Shown here piece by piece: positions 44,541-52,774 of a DNA stretch of 64,000 nucleotides (position 1 is the stretch's first letter; every line of letters starts with the position of its first letter). The notes under the pieces were generated by a model, which ran no database searches, had not been told where the DNA came from, and worked only from the letters and a program-made list of their open reading frames with translations. This DNA comes from UBA1563 sp037440065 (GTDB taxonomy: Bacteria; Bacteroidota; Ignavibacteria; Ignavibacteriales; Ignavibacteriaceae), in NCBI GenBank assembly GCA_037440065.1, contig JBBIUV010000015.1:62001-126000 (forward strand), written 5' to 3'. The position numbers were made by a program, and so were the translations under genes.

Positions 44541-44543
44541 TTA

Positions 44544-44963
44544 TTAATTTCGTAATTCGTAATTTTCTTCGGCATAGGAGTCTTCGGTTTCATAAATTCT
44601 TGCGGAAATTTTTTTAATGTTTGCCGGAAGAGAAATTTTCTTTATTTCATCAACAAAGTATTTGCAGATGTTTTCCGCGGTTGAGTGAAATTCTACCACA
44701 ACGGTTTTTGAATCTAATTTTTGTAATGCATCAATTAAATCTTTATCGTCTTTGTAAACCATAAACGCGTGATCGAGATTTTCGATGATCGGATTGACAA
44801 TTTTTTTTACATCATAAAAATCGATTAACATTCCCTGCTCATCGGGTTCGCCTTCTATTTCAAGGCGGAGTTTGTAGGAATGACCGTGAAGGTTTTTACA
44901 TTTCCCTTTGTGGAACGGGAGCCGGTGCCCCATTTCCCAATCGAATACTTTAGCTATTTTCAT
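44544..44963 (-). CDS. queD: 6-carboxy-5,6,7,8-tetrahydropterin synthase
   Basis: QueD makes 6-carboxytetrahydropterin from 7,8-dihydroneopterin triphosphate in queuosine synthesis. I start at the ATG at 44963, which overlaps the queE stop (TAATG). The protein has zinc-binding histidines in WEMGHRLPFH and NLHGHSY, the catalytic Cys in GKCKNLHGH, LIDFYDVKK and LDHAF. A Glu pair (EFHSTAENICKY) completes the T-fold signature. About 139 residues, of normal length. Confidence 0.93.
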   Translation of the reverse strand: MKIAKVFDWEMGHRLPFHKGKCKNLHGHSYKLRLEIEGEPDEQGMLIDFYDVKKIVNPIIENLDHAFMVYKDDKDLIDALQKLDSKTVVVEFHSTAENICKYFVDEIKKISLPANIKKISARIYETEDSYAEENYELRN

Positions 44964-45601
44964 TAAACACCTTTCTGTTCCGGATGCCAAATAAATTTGT
45001 GCATCTGCAGTTGAAATCTTATCTGTAAGTTATCTTCTAAAATCCATGCGACCATCGTTGCCGGTTCAAGTTTGCCGAATACAACGGAGAAAAGAATTTC
45101 GCATTTGTTTTGCAAATCATATTTACCAAGAATGGTTTTCGTCCACTCAAAATCTTCGCGCGAGCCGAGAACAAATTTTACTTCATCACTTTTTTTTAGG
45201 AACGAAATATTCTCATAAAGATTTTTCTTCTCCATACCGCTCGAAGGTGTTTTCAAATCCATAATAATTTTCACGCGCGGATCGATTTTTTCGATCGGCA
45301 GACTTCCACCTGTTTCAAGAAGAACTTCGAAACCTTTATCGCTGAGTAACTTCATCAGCTTAAGCGATTCGCTTTGCACCAGCGGCTCGCCGCCGGTTAG
45401 TTCAACTAACTTGCAGTTATACTTTTTTACTTCGTAAAGAATTTCTTCAAGTGAAAAATCTTTTCCCTCATAAAATGCGTATTCCGTATCGCAATACGTA
45501 CAGCGCAAGTTGCAATAAGTCAAGCGGATGAAAACGCACGGGAGTCCCGCTTTGGTACTTTCACCTTGAATGGAATAATATATTTCGTTTACTTTGAGCA
45601 T
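44963..45601 (-). CDS. queE: 7-carboxy-7-deazaguanine synthase
   Basis: QueE is a radical SAM enzyme that contracts the ring of carboxytetrahydropterin to 7-carboxy-7-deazaguanine. The protein opens with VNEIYYSIQGES, and the radical SAM cluster motif is CNLRCTYCDTEY (CxxxCxxC). VELTGGEPLVQ and VLLETGGSLPI follow. I start at ATG 45601, five residues inside the longest frame, because VNEIYYSIQGE is the usual N-terminus. It is followed by overlapping queD, so the two act in one pathway. queC and queF are not in the window. Confidence 0.94.
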   Translation of the reverse strand: MLKVNEIYYSIQGESTKAGLPCVFIRLTYCNLRCTYCDTEYAFYEGKDFSLEEILYEVKKYNCKLVELTGGEPLVQSESLKLMKLLSDKGFEVLLETGGSLPIEKIDPRVKIIMDLKTPSSGMEKKNLYENISFLKKSDEVKFVLGSREDFEWTKTILGKYDLQNKCEILFSVVFGKLEPATMVAWILEDNLQIRFQLQMHKFIWHPEQKGV

Positions 45602-45613
45602 AAATTTGCACTG

Positions 45614-45645
45614 CAAATATACGGGAAATAGGGGTGGGACTTAAA
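45614..45645 (-). promoter_or_regulatory. Possible promoter for queE-queD
   Basis: On the - strand TTTA (45645-45642) is followed after 20 bases by TATATTTG (45621-45614), a near match to TTTG / TAnnTTTG. The -7 box lies only 12 bases before the ATG, so the transcript would have almost no leader. Confidence 0.45.
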
Positions 45646-45657
45646 TTTTGCCACCCC
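45631..45657. promoter_or_regulatory. GC-rich hairpin between divergent queE and ABC genes
   Basis: GGGGTGG (45631-45637) pairs with CCACCCC (45651-45657) around a 13-base A/T-rich loop. It lies in a 108-base region between divergent genes and covers the -33 sites of both putative promoters. It could be an operator or a transcript hairpin; there is no upstream + strand gene for it to terminate. Confidence 0.45.
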
Positions 45658-45709
45658 CGTTTTTATAACTAATTTGCATCTGTAATTATTCAAACAAGAA
45701 ATATCCCCA

Positions 45710-46642
45710 ATGAATGTAATAGAAATTGAAAATCTGAGTAAGACTTTCACAACTACTTTCGGCAAGAAAACAGTAACCGCGCTTAATGATGTAACGCTCT
45801 CGGTTGAGCAGGGAACAATTTTCGGTTTGCTCGGGCAAAACGGCGCGGGCAAAACCACATTAATAAAAATTTTGCTCGGAATCGTTTATCCAACTTTCGG
45901 AAGATGTAAAATGTTTGGTGAAGACTTTTCAAATCTTCATTTGAAAAAGAAAATCGGGTTTCTTCCGGAGAACCATAAATTTCCAAACTATATGACCGGA
46001 AAAGAAGTAATGACGTTTTTCGGAAAGTTGAGCGGGTTGGAAAATCTCTATCTTACCAAACGCATTGACGAAATGCTTGAGCTTGTGCAAATGACAAAAT
46101 GGAGCAAAAGCAAAATTAAAACGTATTCTAAAGGAATGATGCAGCGGCTAGGACTTGCGCAGGCGATGCTGAACGATCCCGATCTTCTTTTTCTTGATGA
46201 ACCAACCGACGGCGTTGATCCTATCGGGAGGAAAGAGATCCGCAATGTTTTGCTTACGTTAAAAGAAAACGGCAAGACCATTTTTCTCAACAGCCATTTG
46301 CTTTCCGAAGTTGAATTAATTACCGACCGGGTTGCGATTTTACATAAAGGAAAAATTATCCGAGAAGGAAACGTACTCGAATTAACGAGCAGAAAAGAAG
46401 AATATAGAATTATTGTTGATGCTGAACTTGAAAGCGTACTGGATGAATCGTTAAAAGAAAAATACGAGATGCAGAAAGTTTCTTCGTCATCTTATCTCAT
46501 TCGAGTTGATGAACAAAGACCTATGAACGATTTTGTTGATCACTTGCGCAGCAAAGGAATTTCAATTAAAGAAATGGCGCAGGAGAAAAATTCACTTGAA
46601 GATGTTTTTATTTCGTTGGTAAAAGCAGAGGAGAAAAACTGA
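45710..46642 (+). CDS. ABC transporter ATP-binding protein
   Basis: The 310-residue ATPase has Walker A GQNGAGKTT (~43-51), the signature YSKGMMQRLGLAQA (~140-153), Walker B LLFLDEPTDGVDP (~162-174) and the switch His in LNSHLLSEVE. It has an extra C-terminal domain of about 90 residues as in ABC-2-type export ATPases (DrrA/CcmA-like). Its stop overlaps the permease start by one base. The transported substrate is unknown. Confidence 0.93.
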   Translation: MNVIEIENLSKTFTTTFGKKTVTALNDVTLSVEQGTIFGLLGQNGAGKTTLIKILLGIVYPTFGRCKMFGEDFSNLHLKKKIGFLPENHKFPNYMTGKEVMTFFGKLSGLENLYLTKRIDEMLELVQMTKWSKSKIKTYSKGMMQRLGLAQAMLNDPDLLFLDEPTDGVDPIGRKEIRNVLLTLKENGKTIFLNSHLLSEVELITDRVAILHKGKIIREGNVLELTSRKEEYRIIVDAELESVLDESLKEKYEMQKVSSSSYLIRVDEQRPMNDFVDHLRSKGISIKEMAQEKNSLEDVFISLVKAEEKN

Positions 46643-47439
46643 TGAAAAATATTTGGTTGATGACGGTTTTTACTCTGCGCGAATCAATCTCCAAAAAAGT
46701 ATTTATTGCTTTTTCCTTTTTTGTGTTATTAATGCTGGTGGGCGTTTTCTTTGCCGCTAATTTGGGCATTGGAGATGCGATAAAAAAATCGCCCATGGGA
46801 TTTAGCAAAATAATGATCATGTTTAAGATGGGGACGGCAAACTTTGTGCTGAGTTTCGGATTTCTCCTTTCCATTTTTGCATGTGCAAGTTTTATTCCTA
46901 CGCTGCTGGAAAAAGGAACAATCGATCTCTTTCTTTCAAAACCGGTAAGTCGTGCCCAATTATTGGGTGGAAAATATTTCGGCGGATTGCTCATCTTCTT
47001 TTTACACATTTTTGTTTTGATCTGCGGAATCTGGTTTATCGCCGGAGTAAAATTTGGGCATTGGGATTTATCGTTTATATCTCTCTTACTCAGTTCTTTA
47101 TTTTATTTCGCCATTTTGAACTCAGTACTCCTTCTATTCGGAGTACTCACCAAAAGTTCCGGCATCAGCATGATGATCGCTTATTTGCTGATGTTCGTTA
47201 GTCCACTTTTGGCTAACCGGGAGAAAATATTCTTATTTCTTGAAGGAAAAGAGACGATAAAAACAATATTAGACGGAATTTATTATGTGCTTCCTAAGCT
47301 TCACGAAATCCAAAATATTCCCCAAACGCTTGCCATGAATAGTGGCGAAATTGAGCCGCAAATCTTGATCAGTTCTTTTCTGTTTTTACTTGTAATCTCC
47401 TATTTGGGATTTTACCTTTTTGAAAAGAATGATTATTGA
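46642..47439 (+). CDS. ABC-2-type permease subunit
   Basis: A 265-residue membrane protein with about six transmembrane segments. The loop LLEKGTIDLFLSKPVSRAQLLGGKYFGG between the second and third helices is the hallmark of ABC-2 permeases. It pairs with the ATPase immediately upstream, with which it shares a TGATG junction. Together they form a half-exporter-type system of unknown substrate. No hairpin typical of a terminator was found directly after it. Confidence 0.9.
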   Translation: MKNIWLMTVFTLRESISKKVFIAFSFFVLLMLVGVFFAANLGIGDAIKKSPMGFSKIMIMFKMGTANFVLSFGFLLSIFACASFIPTLLEKGTIDLFLSKPVSRAQLLGGKYFGGLLIFFLHIFVLICGIWFIAGVKFGHWDLSFISLLLSSLFYFAILNSVLLLFGVLTKSSGISMMIAYLLMFVSPLLANREKIFLFLEGKETIKTILDGIYYVLPKLHEIQNIPQTLAMNSGEIEPQILISSFLFLLVISYLGFYLFEKNDY

Positions 47440-47576
47440 GTTTTCCATTATTGGGTGTTTTTTTTGCAATTTGAGAATATTTCGACGGGTAACGGCAAAA
47501 AAAAGTGTATTTCCCCGTGCTGAAGATGGAATAATATTTGTTAAAGAATTGAGTTTTTAATCATAAGAGAAAATAA

Positions 47577-48512
47577 ATGAACAGTGAACAATTTGAAATA
47601 GAAGAACTAATAAGAAACGCCAAAATCGCCAACGATAGTGAAACCATTAATACGGTTGCAATTATCGGAGCAGGAATTATGGGACAGGGAATTGCCCAAA
47701 CCATAGCCGCTTCCGGAATTGAAGTACTGGTAATTGAAAAAGATCCGGAACATCTTGAAACAGGAAAAAGCAGGTTATCGGAAGATATCGACCGTGAAAT
47801 AAAACGCTGGGCAATAACCACTTCAGAAAAAAAAGCAATCATGAGCAGAATAAAATGGTCGCTAAATTTAGCGGATGCAGTTGATTGCGAGTTAATCATT
47901 GAAGCGGTTGACGAAAACATGGAACTTAAAAAAGCTATTTTTAAACAGCTTGATACGATAGCTAAACCAGACACGATTTTTGTTTCAAACACCTCAACAC
48001 TTAGTCTAACCAAAATTGCCGAAGCGACAAACCGGACAGATAAAATTATTGGAATGCACTTTTTAAATCCTGTTCCCAAAGTTCCTTTGGTAGAATTGGT
48101 AAAAGCGTTGGACACCTCAAATGAGACCGTTGCAAAAGTAAAAGAGTTTGCGTCGCGTATCGGAAAGACCGCTGTTGAAGTTTATGAATATCCGGGTTAC
48201 GTTACCACACGGGCAATCGTTCCCCTGCTTAATGAAGCGATGCACATTTTGCTGGAAGGAATCGCGACAGCGAAAGACATTGATACCGCAATGAAACTCG
48301 GCTACAACTTTCAAAACGGTCCGTTGGAAATGGCTGATATGATGGGACTTGATGAAGTCCTTGCGTGGATGGACACACTCTGGAAAACGCTTGGTGAGCC
48401 GAGATACCGCGCTTGTCCGATTTTGCGCCAGCTCGTTCGAGAAAGAAAACTCGGCAAAAAAACCGGTGAAGGTTTTTACAAATACGATGTGAACGGAAAG
48501 ATAGTTTATTAA
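47577..48512 (+). CDS. 3-hydroxyacyl-CoA (3-hydroxybutyryl-CoA) dehydrogenase
   Basis: The 311-residue enzyme has the NAD-binding GAGIMGQGIAQ motif, Glu in VIEKD for NAD+ selection, the catalytic Ser/His region SNTSTLSLTKIA and GMHFLNPVPKVPLVE, and the C-terminal helical domain with GYVTTRAIVPLLNEA and GPLEMADMMGLD. It is close to PaaH/Hbd proteins that oxidise 3-hydroxybutyryl-CoA. An N-terminal extension of about 20 residues precedes the Rossmann fold. It lies upstream of ackA, which suggests short-chain fatty acid metabolism. Confidence 0.92.
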   Translation: MNSEQFEIEELIRNAKIANDSETINTVAIIGAGIMGQGIAQTIAASGIEVLVIEKDPEHLETGKSRLSEDIDREIKRWAITTSEKKAIMSRIKWSLNLADAVDCELIIEAVDENMELKKAIFKQLDTIAKPDTIFVSNTSTLSLTKIAEATNRTDKIIGMHFLNPVPKVPLVELVKALDTSNETVAKVKEFASRIGKTAVEVYEYPGYVTTRAIVPLLNEAMHILLEGIATAKDIDTAMKLGYNFQNGPLEMADMMGLDEVLAWMDTLWKTLGEPRYRACPILRQLVRERKLGKKTGEGFYKYDVNGKIVY

Positions 48513-48543
48513 TGCCGTCTATTAGAAATAATGAATTTGAATA

Positions 48544-48642
48544 GCCACGACCTTTAGCTCGTGGATTAATATTAAAGAATCATCATTCGGCTAAAGCCCA
48601 AATTGATTTTTTAATTTACCTCCACGACTTAAAAGTCGTGGC
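48544..48642. repeat. 99-bp MITE/REP-like element with GCCACGAC terminal inverted repeats
   Basis: The element is bounded by GCCACGAC (48544-48551) and GTCGTGGC (48635-48642), perfect 8-base inverted ends. It contains three hairpins: CCACGA...TCGTGG (48545-48564), GGCT-AA-AGCC (48589-48598) and CCACGACTT-AA-AAGTCGTGG (48622-48641). The sequence resembles short palindromic repeats that I recall from many Bacteroidota-type intergenic regions, with GGCTTTAGCC in the middle. It lies just before ackA. No transposase is in the window. Confidence 0.75.
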
Positions 48643-48676
48643 AATACAATTTGATAATGAAAGTGAAAATAAAAAT

Positions 48677-49870
48677 ATGAGAGTATTAGTTTTAAACTCA
48701 GGCAGTTCATCGATAAAATATCAGTTTATTGATACCAAAGAAAAAATTGCGCTGGCAAAGGGAGTAGTTGAACGTATCGGTATGACCGGTGCAGTTCTTA
48801 ACCACACAAGACATGACGGAAACAACGTAAGAATCGTAGCCGAAATTTTGGATCACGCAATGGCGATTGAATACGTTCTTGCGGTGATGCTGAGTAGAAA
48901 TCACGGGGTAATTGACGATAAATCAGACATCGACGCAGTTGGACATAGAGTTGTACACGGAGGCGAATCCTTTTCCGGTTCCGTTCTTATGACCGACGAA
49001 GTGATGAAAGTGCTTCAAGAAAATATTGAATTGGCGCCGCTCCATAATCCGCCAAACATAAAAGGTATTCAGGCGGTTACACGCATCATGCCCGAAACCA
49101 AACAGTGCGCAATTTTCGATACCGCGTTTCATATTAAAATGCCGCCTCATGCTTATTTATATGGGATCCCTTACGAGCTTTATAAACGGCATAAGATAAG
49201 AAGATATGGTTTTCACGGAACTTCTCATCGTTATGTTTCTGAAATAGCTGCTACAATGATCGGTAAACCTGTTACGGAATTAAAAATTGTGACCGCTCAT
49301 CTGGGTAACGGCTGCAGCATGGCGGCAATTGATAAAGGAACTTCCGTTGATACCTCAATGGGATTTACTCCTCTTGAAGGGTTGTTAATGGGAACGAGAG
49401 CCGGAGATATTGATCCTTCGGTTATTCTTTACATTATGGGAAAAGAAGGTCTATCACTTTCCGAAGCAGGCGTTTTGTTAAATAAACATAGCGGACTTAT
49501 CGGCATCAGCGGTGAAAGTAGTGACATGCGGGAAATTGAAGCTGCAGTAGCCGAAGGAAACAAGCGCGCAAAATTTGCTTTTGATGTATTCACTTACCGT
49601 ATTAAAAAATATGTAGGCGCTTATGCCGCTGCAATGGGGGGTATTGACGCATTTGTATTTACAGGCGGCATTGGGGAAAATTCAGCTCTTGTAAGAAGCT
49701 CGGTTTGTAACGGATTAGAATTTCTTGGTCTCGAAATAGATGAAGAGAAAAACAGCGCGAAACAAAACGATCTTTCAAAAGTAGGCAGCAAAGTTCATGT
49801 CCTTCGTATTCCAACGAATGAGGAGTTGGTGATCGCGCTTGATACTGCGGAGATTGTTTCGGCTCTTTAA
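48677..49870 (+). CDS. ackA: Acetate kinase
   Basis: AckA interconverts acetyl phosphate and acetate with ATP. The motifs are VLNSGSSSIKYQ at the start, HRVVHGGE (~90), GFHGTSHRYVS, TAHLGNGCSM, GTRAGDIDPS and TGGIGENSALVR. I choose ATG 48677 because the conserved N-terminus MRVLVLNSGSSS begins there; the open frame back to 48638 runs into the repeat element. The product is about 397 residues, the usual length. No phosphotransacetylase is adjacent. A hairpin follows the stop. Confidence 0.96.
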   Translation: MRVLVLNSGSSSIKYQFIDTKEKIALAKGVVERIGMTGAVLNHTRHDGNNVRIVAEILDHAMAIEYVLAVMLSRNHGVIDDKSDIDAVGHRVVHGGESFSGSVLMTDEVMKVLQENIELAPLHNPPNIKGIQAVTRIMPETKQCAIFDTAFHIKMPPHAYLYGIPYELYKRHKIRRYGFHGTSHRYVSEIAATMIGKPVTELKIVTAHLGNGCSMAAIDKGTSVDTSMGFTPLEGLLMGTRAGDIDPSVILYIMGKEGLSLSEAGVLLNKHSGLIGISGESSDMREIEAAVAEGNKRAKFAFDVFTYRIKKYVGAYAAAMGGIDAFVFTGGIGENSALVRSSVCNGLEFLGLEIDEEKNSAKQNDLSKVGSKVHVLRIPTNEELVIALDTAEIVSAL

Positions 49871-49889
49871 ATCGAAATTTATATCTAAA

Positions 49890-49910
49890 AGCCCGAACAA
49901 TTTTCGGGCT
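49890..49910 (+). terminator. ackA terminator hairpin
   Basis: AGCCCGA / TCGGGCT form a 7-bp GC-rich stem with a 7-base loop, 20 bases after the ackA stop. The bases after it (CTTGGAATC) are not a T run, so it may be factor-dependent or mainly a 3' stabiliser. Confidence 0.6.
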
Positions 49911-50044
49911 CTTGGAATCTAATTTGTGTCGAATGGTTTTATTCGATGCTAAAAGGGGAACATCTTTTTTACTGAAGAATTAACTTACCGACGGATTTCC
50001 CTTTTTTCTTTTTCCTTTCCAGTTGCTGTTCAAAATGATTTAAC

Positions 50045-50052
50045 TATTTTTG
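50045..50052 (+). promoter_or_regulatory. Probable -7 box TATTTTTG for the small ORF and the PDZ-GAF phosphatase
   Basis: TATTTTTG matches TAnnTTTG exactly. Eighteen bases upstream is TTGC, a partial match to TTTG. Transcription from here would give a leader of about 20 bases to the ATG at 50080 and about 70 bases to 50130. Confidence 0.45.
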
Positions 50053-50079
50053 CAATTACTAATAAATGGTTTTAGTGCT

Positions 50080-50136
50080 ATGGCTAAACTTCTTCACATA
50101 AATGTTTCTTCTTCTATGATGGGTGAAGTATGTTAG
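50080..50136 (+). CDS. Possible 18-residue leader ORF overlapping the phosphatase gene
   Basis: ATG at 50080 opens a short frame (MAKLLHINVSSSMMGEVC) ending at TAG 50136, seven bases into the downstream gene. The start is about 27 bases after a good -7 box. No ribosome binding site is clear. The peptide opening resembles the N-termini of FMN-dependent azoreductases (MxKLLxIxxSPR), so it could be a decayed gene remnant or a coupling leader peptide. Confidence 0.3.
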   Translation: MAKLLHINVSSSMMGEVC

Positions 50137-52688
50137 CCAAGATTAAAATATTTTTAAATCATCAATTTTCTCACATCATCCTTTTCCTTTCTGCCATTTT
50201 GGTGATGATCTGCGCATTGAATTTGTTTTATATCTTCGATGTGACAGCCCAATCAAACGATGAATGTTTGTGGCGCGATTCTGATTTTAACAGTGTAAAT
50301 AATATTATTCGATTTGATCTCGTTAAAGTTGATGGGGTTACCTGGGTAGCCGGTATCCGGAATGGCGACAGGCTAGTTTCTATTAATGGAGTTATTTGTA
50401 AAAACACCTTAGATGCCAGTAGAACATTGGACAAAGTCTCCTCCGGAGATTATGCCGTTTATGTTTTTGAAAGAAATGGAAAACAGTTTACGGCAAATGT
50501 TTATATTAAAAAATTAGTCGGTTTTAATAATCTGGCTTTTACTTTATTCTCCACATTTTGGTTAATTGTCGGCTTCTTTGTGCTCATGGCAAAACCAGAA
50601 GGGAAAATTCAACGGTTATTTTTTAGTGTTGGCGCCTTTACCGTTCTCTTTGCTATGAACAGTTTACTTAATAGAGGGTTGCAGGTCGACAATCCGATTC
50701 TAAGAAATATCTTTTTGGTAAGGAGTGTTAACGTTCTGATTGTCTTCGGAGCTATTTTTTGGGCATTCAGCATGGTACGGTTCTTTAGCATTTTCCCGGT
50801 AGTTACCATTCTTGAAAAAAAATCGGTAATAAGAAAAACCTTGATCTATGCTCCATGGATCATTTTTATCAGTATAGTTGCACTTAATATTAGGTTTGGT
50901 TTTACGGGAGCCCTTCAGAGAGCGGGGATAGTGAATGCTGTAGTTGTTAACTTTCATATTGTCCTTTCGCTTATAACTAGTTTTGTTCTTCTTGTTCTTG
51001 GTTACAGAAAAGTTGATTCGGTTACGGAAAAACGGGCGTTAAGAATTATCATTGCTGCATTTATAATTGGATTAGGTTCTCTCTTCTATTTTATTCTTTT
51101 TACAGCTACAACCAATCAGCTTGTCTTTAACGACCCTCTTCTTTTTATGCCGATCATTTTGATCGCGATTATTCCCATCGCATTTGGATACGCGATCTTC
51201 CGATATTCTTTAATGGACATAAGGGAGGTAGTGAAAAGTACTGTTGTGTATGGTACTGCGACCGTTTCAATTGCAGTTGTCTATTTTTTAATCATGCTGT
51301 TGATGGGACAAGTTGTTAGCAGTGCGATAGGTACACAATATCAAAGTATGATTGCCTTTTTTGTGTTTATCGTATTTGCTATAATATTTCAGTCATCTAA
51401 AGACCGCTTCCAGGATTTTTTAACTGAGAAATTTTATCCCGAACAATTCGCATTTCAAAAAGGATTGTTAAAGTTTAGTGGAGATATTGCTAAAGTAGTT
51501 GGAATAGAAAATATTCTTAACGCTACGCGTGAACTTTATGTTGAATCACTTGGCATGAGCAAATTTGGTTTGATGCTTAAAAAGAATGGAGGAATATTTC
51601 ATCTCCTTCAGTATCATGGAATAAATGAACTAGCACCGCAAACATTACATTCGTTTCAAAATCTTTCCGAATATTTTTCCGAACGGAAAAAAAATAATCA
51701 ACGAATTGTTTTAGAGAGGCAGAATTTTTCTACTGTGCTGGAAGATGAAGCAACGGTTTTTATTAACGAGGGTATTTTTACTATTGTTCCCTTGATGATA
51801 AATGAACAACTCATCGGTCTGTTGTTATTCGGGTTGAAACAGACCGGCGCACAATTTACCGGAAAGGATTTGGATTTACTCATTTCAGCATCAAATCAAA
51901 CGGCTATCTCGATTGAGAACGCACGGCTTTATCATTCCGAAATTGAAAAGAATCGCCTTGAACGCGATTTGGAAAATGCGCGGCACATTCAACAAAGTCT
52001 TCTGCCAAAATCAGTTCCCAAAATTAATCATTTGGAACTCAGCGGAGTTACGATTCCCGCCCAGCACGTTGGCGGCGATTATTACGATTTTATAAAACTG
52101 AGTGATACAAAATTGTTCATTGTTGTCGGAGATGTTTCCGGCAAAGGATTGAGCGCCGCTCTTTACATTTCCAAACTGCAAACGATGATCCGTATGTACT
52201 GTTCGGAAGAAAGATCGCCGAAAGAAATTTTGGTTGAAATTAACAAAAGACTTTTTGCTGAAATGGAGCGTAATTATTTTATCACCGTCTCTTTAGCCTT
52301 AATTGATAGCGGTGAGCGGAAGGTTCACTTCTGCCGTGCCGGTCATCCGCATGCATTACTGATAAATGATGGAAAATGCGAAAAAGTAAAACCGGTTGGA
52401 ATCGGTCTGGGGTTGAACAAAGGTGAAGTTTTTGATACCTCGCTTGAAGAAACCGAAATTATTTTAAAGCCGGAAAGTTTGCTTGCAATTTATTCCGACG
52501 GAATTAGCGAAGCGATGAATGAAAAACAACAAGAGTTCGGAGAAGAAAATATCATTTCCATCTTAAAGAAGAATATTGATTCACCTCTCGAGACCATTCA
52601 ATCTAAAATATTGGACGGTGTAACTAATTATTGCAACGGCGAAGAACAGCACGACGATATTACACTGGTGCTGGTAAAATACATTTAG
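50130..52688 (+). CDS. Membrane PDZ-GAF-SpoIIE-type PP2C phosphatase
   Basis: An 852-residue receptor phosphatase. The first membrane segment (~17-36) is followed by an extracytoplasmic PDZ-like domain with WVAGIRNGDRLVSINGV (~72-90). About seven to eight hydrophobic segments lie between 130 and 415, then a GAF domain (~430-600), a coiled coil with DLENARHIQQSLLP, and a SpoIIE-type PP2C domain. Metal residues lie in GGDYYDF, GDVSGKG, YSDGISEA and QHDDITLVL. This combination senses envelope or cytosolic signals and dephosphorylates a partner, usually a STAS protein. None is adjacent. GGTGAAG precedes the ATG weakly. Confidence 0.87.
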   Translation: MLAKIKIFLNHQFSHIILFLSAILVMICALNLFYIFDVTAQSNDECLWRDSDFNSVNNIIRFDLVKVDGVTWVAGIRNGDRLVSINGVICKNTLDASRTLDKVSSGDYAVYVFERNGKQFTANVYIKKLVGFNNLAFTLFSTFWLIVGFFVLMAKPEGKIQRLFFSVGAFTVLFAMNSLLNRGLQVDNPILRNIFLVRSVNVLIVFGAIFWAFSMVRFFSIFPVVTILEKKSVIRKTLIYAPWIIFISIVALNIRFGFTGALQRAGIVNAVVVNFHIVLSLITSFVLLVLGYRKVDSVTEKRALRIIIAAFIIGLGSLFYFILFTATTNQLVFNDPLLFMPIILIAIIPIAFGYAIFRYSLMDIREVVKSTVVYGTATVSIAVVYFLIMLLMGQVVSSAIGTQYQSMIAFFVFIVFAIIFQSSKDRFQDFLTEKFYPEQFAFQKGLLKFSGDIAKVVGIENILNATRELYVESLGMSKFGLMLKKNGGIFHLLQYHGINELAPQTLHSFQNLSEYFSERKKNNQRIVLERQNFSTVLEDEATVFINEGIFTIVPLMINEQLIGLLLFGLKQTGAQFTGKDLDLLISASNQTAISIENARLYHSEIEKNRLERDLENARHIQQSLLPKSVPKINHLELSGVTIPAQHVGGDYYDFIKLSDTKLFIVVGDVSGKGLSAALYISKLQTMIRMYCSEERSPKEILVEINKRLFAEMERNYFITVSLALIDSGERKVHFCRAGHPHALLINDGKCEKVKPVGIGLGLNKGEVFDTSLEETEIILKPESLLAIYSDGISEAMNEKQQEFGEENIISILKKNIDSPLETIQSKILDGVTNYCNGEEQHDDITLVLVKYI

Positions 52689-52727
52689 TTGTCCTTTCTG
52701 AATTAGTTTTCTTATCCAAACTCTTCT

Positions 52728-52735
52728 TATTTTTG
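52728..52735 (+). promoter_or_regulatory. Possible -7 box TATTTTTG before the SDR gene
   Basis: Matches TAnnTTTG 39 bases before the SDR ATG. The -33 region is TTTT at 17 bases spacing, so the match is partial. Confidence 0.35.
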
Positions 52736-52774
52736 AACAAGTTAATTTCATCTCAAATATTTTAGAGTACTAAC

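Larger units (their letters stand above)
49871..50129. other. Intergenic region before the PDZ-GAF phosphatase gene
   Basis: This 259-base gap holds the ackA hairpin (49890-49910), a second small hairpin TCGAAT-GGTTTT-ATTCGA (49929-49946), a probable promoter box at 50045 and an 18-codon ORF (50080-50136) that overlaps the next gene. A long T-rich stretch (CCCTTTTTTCTTTTTCC) lies near 50000. No other coding or RNA signal was seen. Confidence 0.55.

Noticed and set aside
45602..45709. preQ1 riboswitch upstream of queE
   Set aside because: No match to the conserved preQ1-I hairpin and A-rich tail; only the GGGGTGG hairpin is present and it lies close to the start.
48638..48676. Upstream extension of AckA from ATG 48638
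   Set aside because: It begins inside the palindromic repeat and precedes the conserved AckA N-terminus MRVLVLNSGSSS.
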